DNA from: JAPOXR01 sp965214695
GTDB lineage: Bacteria; Pseudomonadota; Alphaproteobacteria; Rhodobacterales; Rhodobacteraceae
Direction of reading: 5' to 3'
Assembly (NCBI GenBank): GCA_965214695.1
Contig: OZ243967.1
Span: 372,001-436,000 of the forward strand
Length of the DNA stretch: 64,000 bases
A program made the translations under genes and the position numbers. How positions within the stretch are numbered: the first letter of the stretch is position 1; the number at the start of each line of letters is the position of its first letter. The notes under the pieces are model-generated. The model did not search any database and was not told the origin of the DNA. It was given only the letters and a program-made list of their open reading frames with translations. Shown in pieces: positions 62,932 to 64,000 of this stretch.

Positions 62932-63120
62932 GGGCGAACCCGTCTACAGGAAAAGTCCGGGTGACTGAAGCCGGATCCGGAGCGAGGAGCACGAGTTCGG
63001 TCACAGCATTGGCGGCCGGCAATCGGGAAGAGTTCCGGGCACGATTCCAGTGCGGTAGGGGATGGAAATGATGATATGGGTTTGGGTCTGGATTGGCAGG
63101 TCAATCGAGAGGTTGGAGAC

Positions 63121-64000
63121 ATGAAGCCGAAAGTTGGTTTTGTCGGATTGGGCAATGTCGGCGGCAAGCTGGCAGGCAGCTTGCTACGCAACGGCTATGA
63201 GTTGGTGGTCAAGGACCTCGATTCCGGCCGGGAGGAGGAATTCCGCTCCAGGGGCGCAAGATCGGCCCGGAATCCCGGTGACCTTGCCGCGGCTTGCGAC
63301 ATTGCCATTACCTGCCTGCCGAATCCTGCTGCCAGCGCCAGTGTTCTGGAGTCCGAGGACGGCCTGCTGTCGGGAATGGGCGAGGGCAAGATCTGGTGCG
63401 AGATGAGCACCACCGACGAGGCCGAAGTCACGAGACTCGGCGCCCTGGTTGAAGCGGCTGGCGGAGAGGCGGTGGACTGCCCGGTATCGGGTGGTTGTCA
63501 CCGCGCAGCGACTGGAAACATCTCGATATTTGCCGGCTGCGACCGGCAGACCTTCGAGCGGGTTCTTCCCGTGCTGACAAGCATGGGGCGGCGCATCCTG
63601 CACACCGGCCAGTTGGGCTCGGCATCAATCCTCAAGGTGCTGACCAACTACCTGGCTTCGGCCAACTTGCTGAGCCTGTGCGAGGCGCTGGCCACTGCCC
63701 GAGGGCAGGGACTTGACTTGCGCACGACCTATGAGGCAATCAGGATTTCATCCGGCAATTCCTTCGTCCACGAAACGGAGAGCCAGGTCATCCTGAATGG
63801 CAGCCGGGATATCAGCTTCACGCTTGACCTGGTGGTCAAGGATCTGGGCCTGTTTCAGGATATTGCCGACCGCATTGGGGCGCCGCTCGAATTGTCGCCG
63901 CTAATGCTGGAGATCTTCAGGAATGCCGAGGAGCGCTATGGCAGGCGGGAGTGGTCTCCGAATGTCATCAGGCGGCTGGAAGAGGCAATGGGTGTCGTGG
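63121..64000 (+). CDS. 3-hydroxyisobutyrate dehydrogenase-family NAD(P)-dependent oxidoreductase (runs off the right edge)
   Basis: An open frame of 293 codons begins at the ATG at 63121 and is still open at the window end. VGFVGLGNVGGKLAGSLL is the GxGxxG Rossmann motif. DCPVSGGCHRAATGNISIFAG is the substrate-binding signature, with His and Arg in place of the more usual residues after GG. LKVLTNYLASANLLSLCEAL carries the catalytic Lys. Family members oxidise or reduce beta-hydroxyacids such as 3-hydroxyisobutyrate, tartronate semialdehyde or sulfolactaldehyde. It probably lacks only a few residues. No partner genes are visible. Confidence 0.88.
   Translation, partial: MKPKVGFVGLGNVGGKLAGSLLRNGYELVVKDLDSGREEEFRSRGARSARNPGDLAAACDIAITCLPNPAASASVLESEDGLLSGMGEGKIWCEMSTTDEAEVTRLGALVEAAGGEAVDCPVSGGCHRAATGNISIFAGCDRQTFERVLPVLTSMGRRILHTGQLGSASILKVLTNYLASANLLSLCEALATARGQGLDLRTTYEAIRISSGNSFVHETESQVILNGSRDISFTLDLVVKDLGLFQDIADRIGAPLELSPLMLEIFRNAEERYGRREWSPNVIRRLEEAMGVV

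Overview
The window looks like the chromosome of a high-GC alphaproteobacterium. The evidence is the gene content and order: glyQ-glyS followed by a PPDK-family gene, carA divergent from a yqeY-type gene, a dacC-tmk-holB-tatD-MBL run of overlapping genes, an aa3-type ctaD standing alone, class I ilvC, lipB and glmM. Uptake systems are abundant and of four classes (TTT, TRAP and two ABC types), which suggests a free-living or host-associated heterotroph scavenging small organic anions. The exact order cannot be fixed by eye.

Region 1 (1-15107) is accessory metabolism. On the minus strand lie a split transketolase, an enolase-superfamily enzyme and a flavin monooxygenase. A GntR/UTRA regulator diverges from them, followed by a tripartite tricarboxylate transporter (tctC, tctB, tctA), a cytoplasmic C-type sulfatase, a second split transketolase with the subunits in the opposite order, and an SDR dehydrogenase. 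tctA through the SDR are nearly all overlapping. About 0.5 kb further on is a formylglycine-generating enzyme that would activate the sulfatase. The simplest reading is an import-then-desulfate pathway for a sulfated sugar-like compound.

Region 2 (15848-33595) is mostly housekeeping: a protease-like protein that has lost its catalytic His and Ser, glyQ, glyS, a PPDK homologue with a degenerate ATP-binding half, a SleB-type hydrolase, glmM, a UbiH-type hydroxylase, ilvC, carA, yqeY, ctaD, lipB and tRNA-Leu(GAG).

Region 3 (33839-48600) holds a PotABCD-type ABC importer whose ATPase gene is separated from its binding-protein and permease genes by about 10 kb. The intervening block encodes a sugar-acid catabolic module: an enolase-superfamily enzyme, an IlvD/Edd aldonate-type dehydratase, a complete TRAP transporter, and two phytanoyl-CoA-dioxygenase-family oxygenases.

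Region 4 (48597-54216) holds an AEC transporter and the conserved dacC-tmk-holB-tatD-MBL cluster. Region 5 (54217-62931) is accessory again: a two-gene RloA/RloB (AbiL-like) candidate anti-phage system, a polar amino acid ABC importer beside a divergent M24 peptidase homologue, and a Fic-family protein with a degenerate catalytic motif behind striking overlapping inverted repeats. Next come fragments of an HNH nuclease and a DruA/DUF4338-like protein, lying directly 3' of tRNA-Ser(TGA). The window ends inside a 3-hydroxyisobutyrate-dehydrogenase-family gene. No CRISPR array, complete insertion sequence or rRNA gene was seen.
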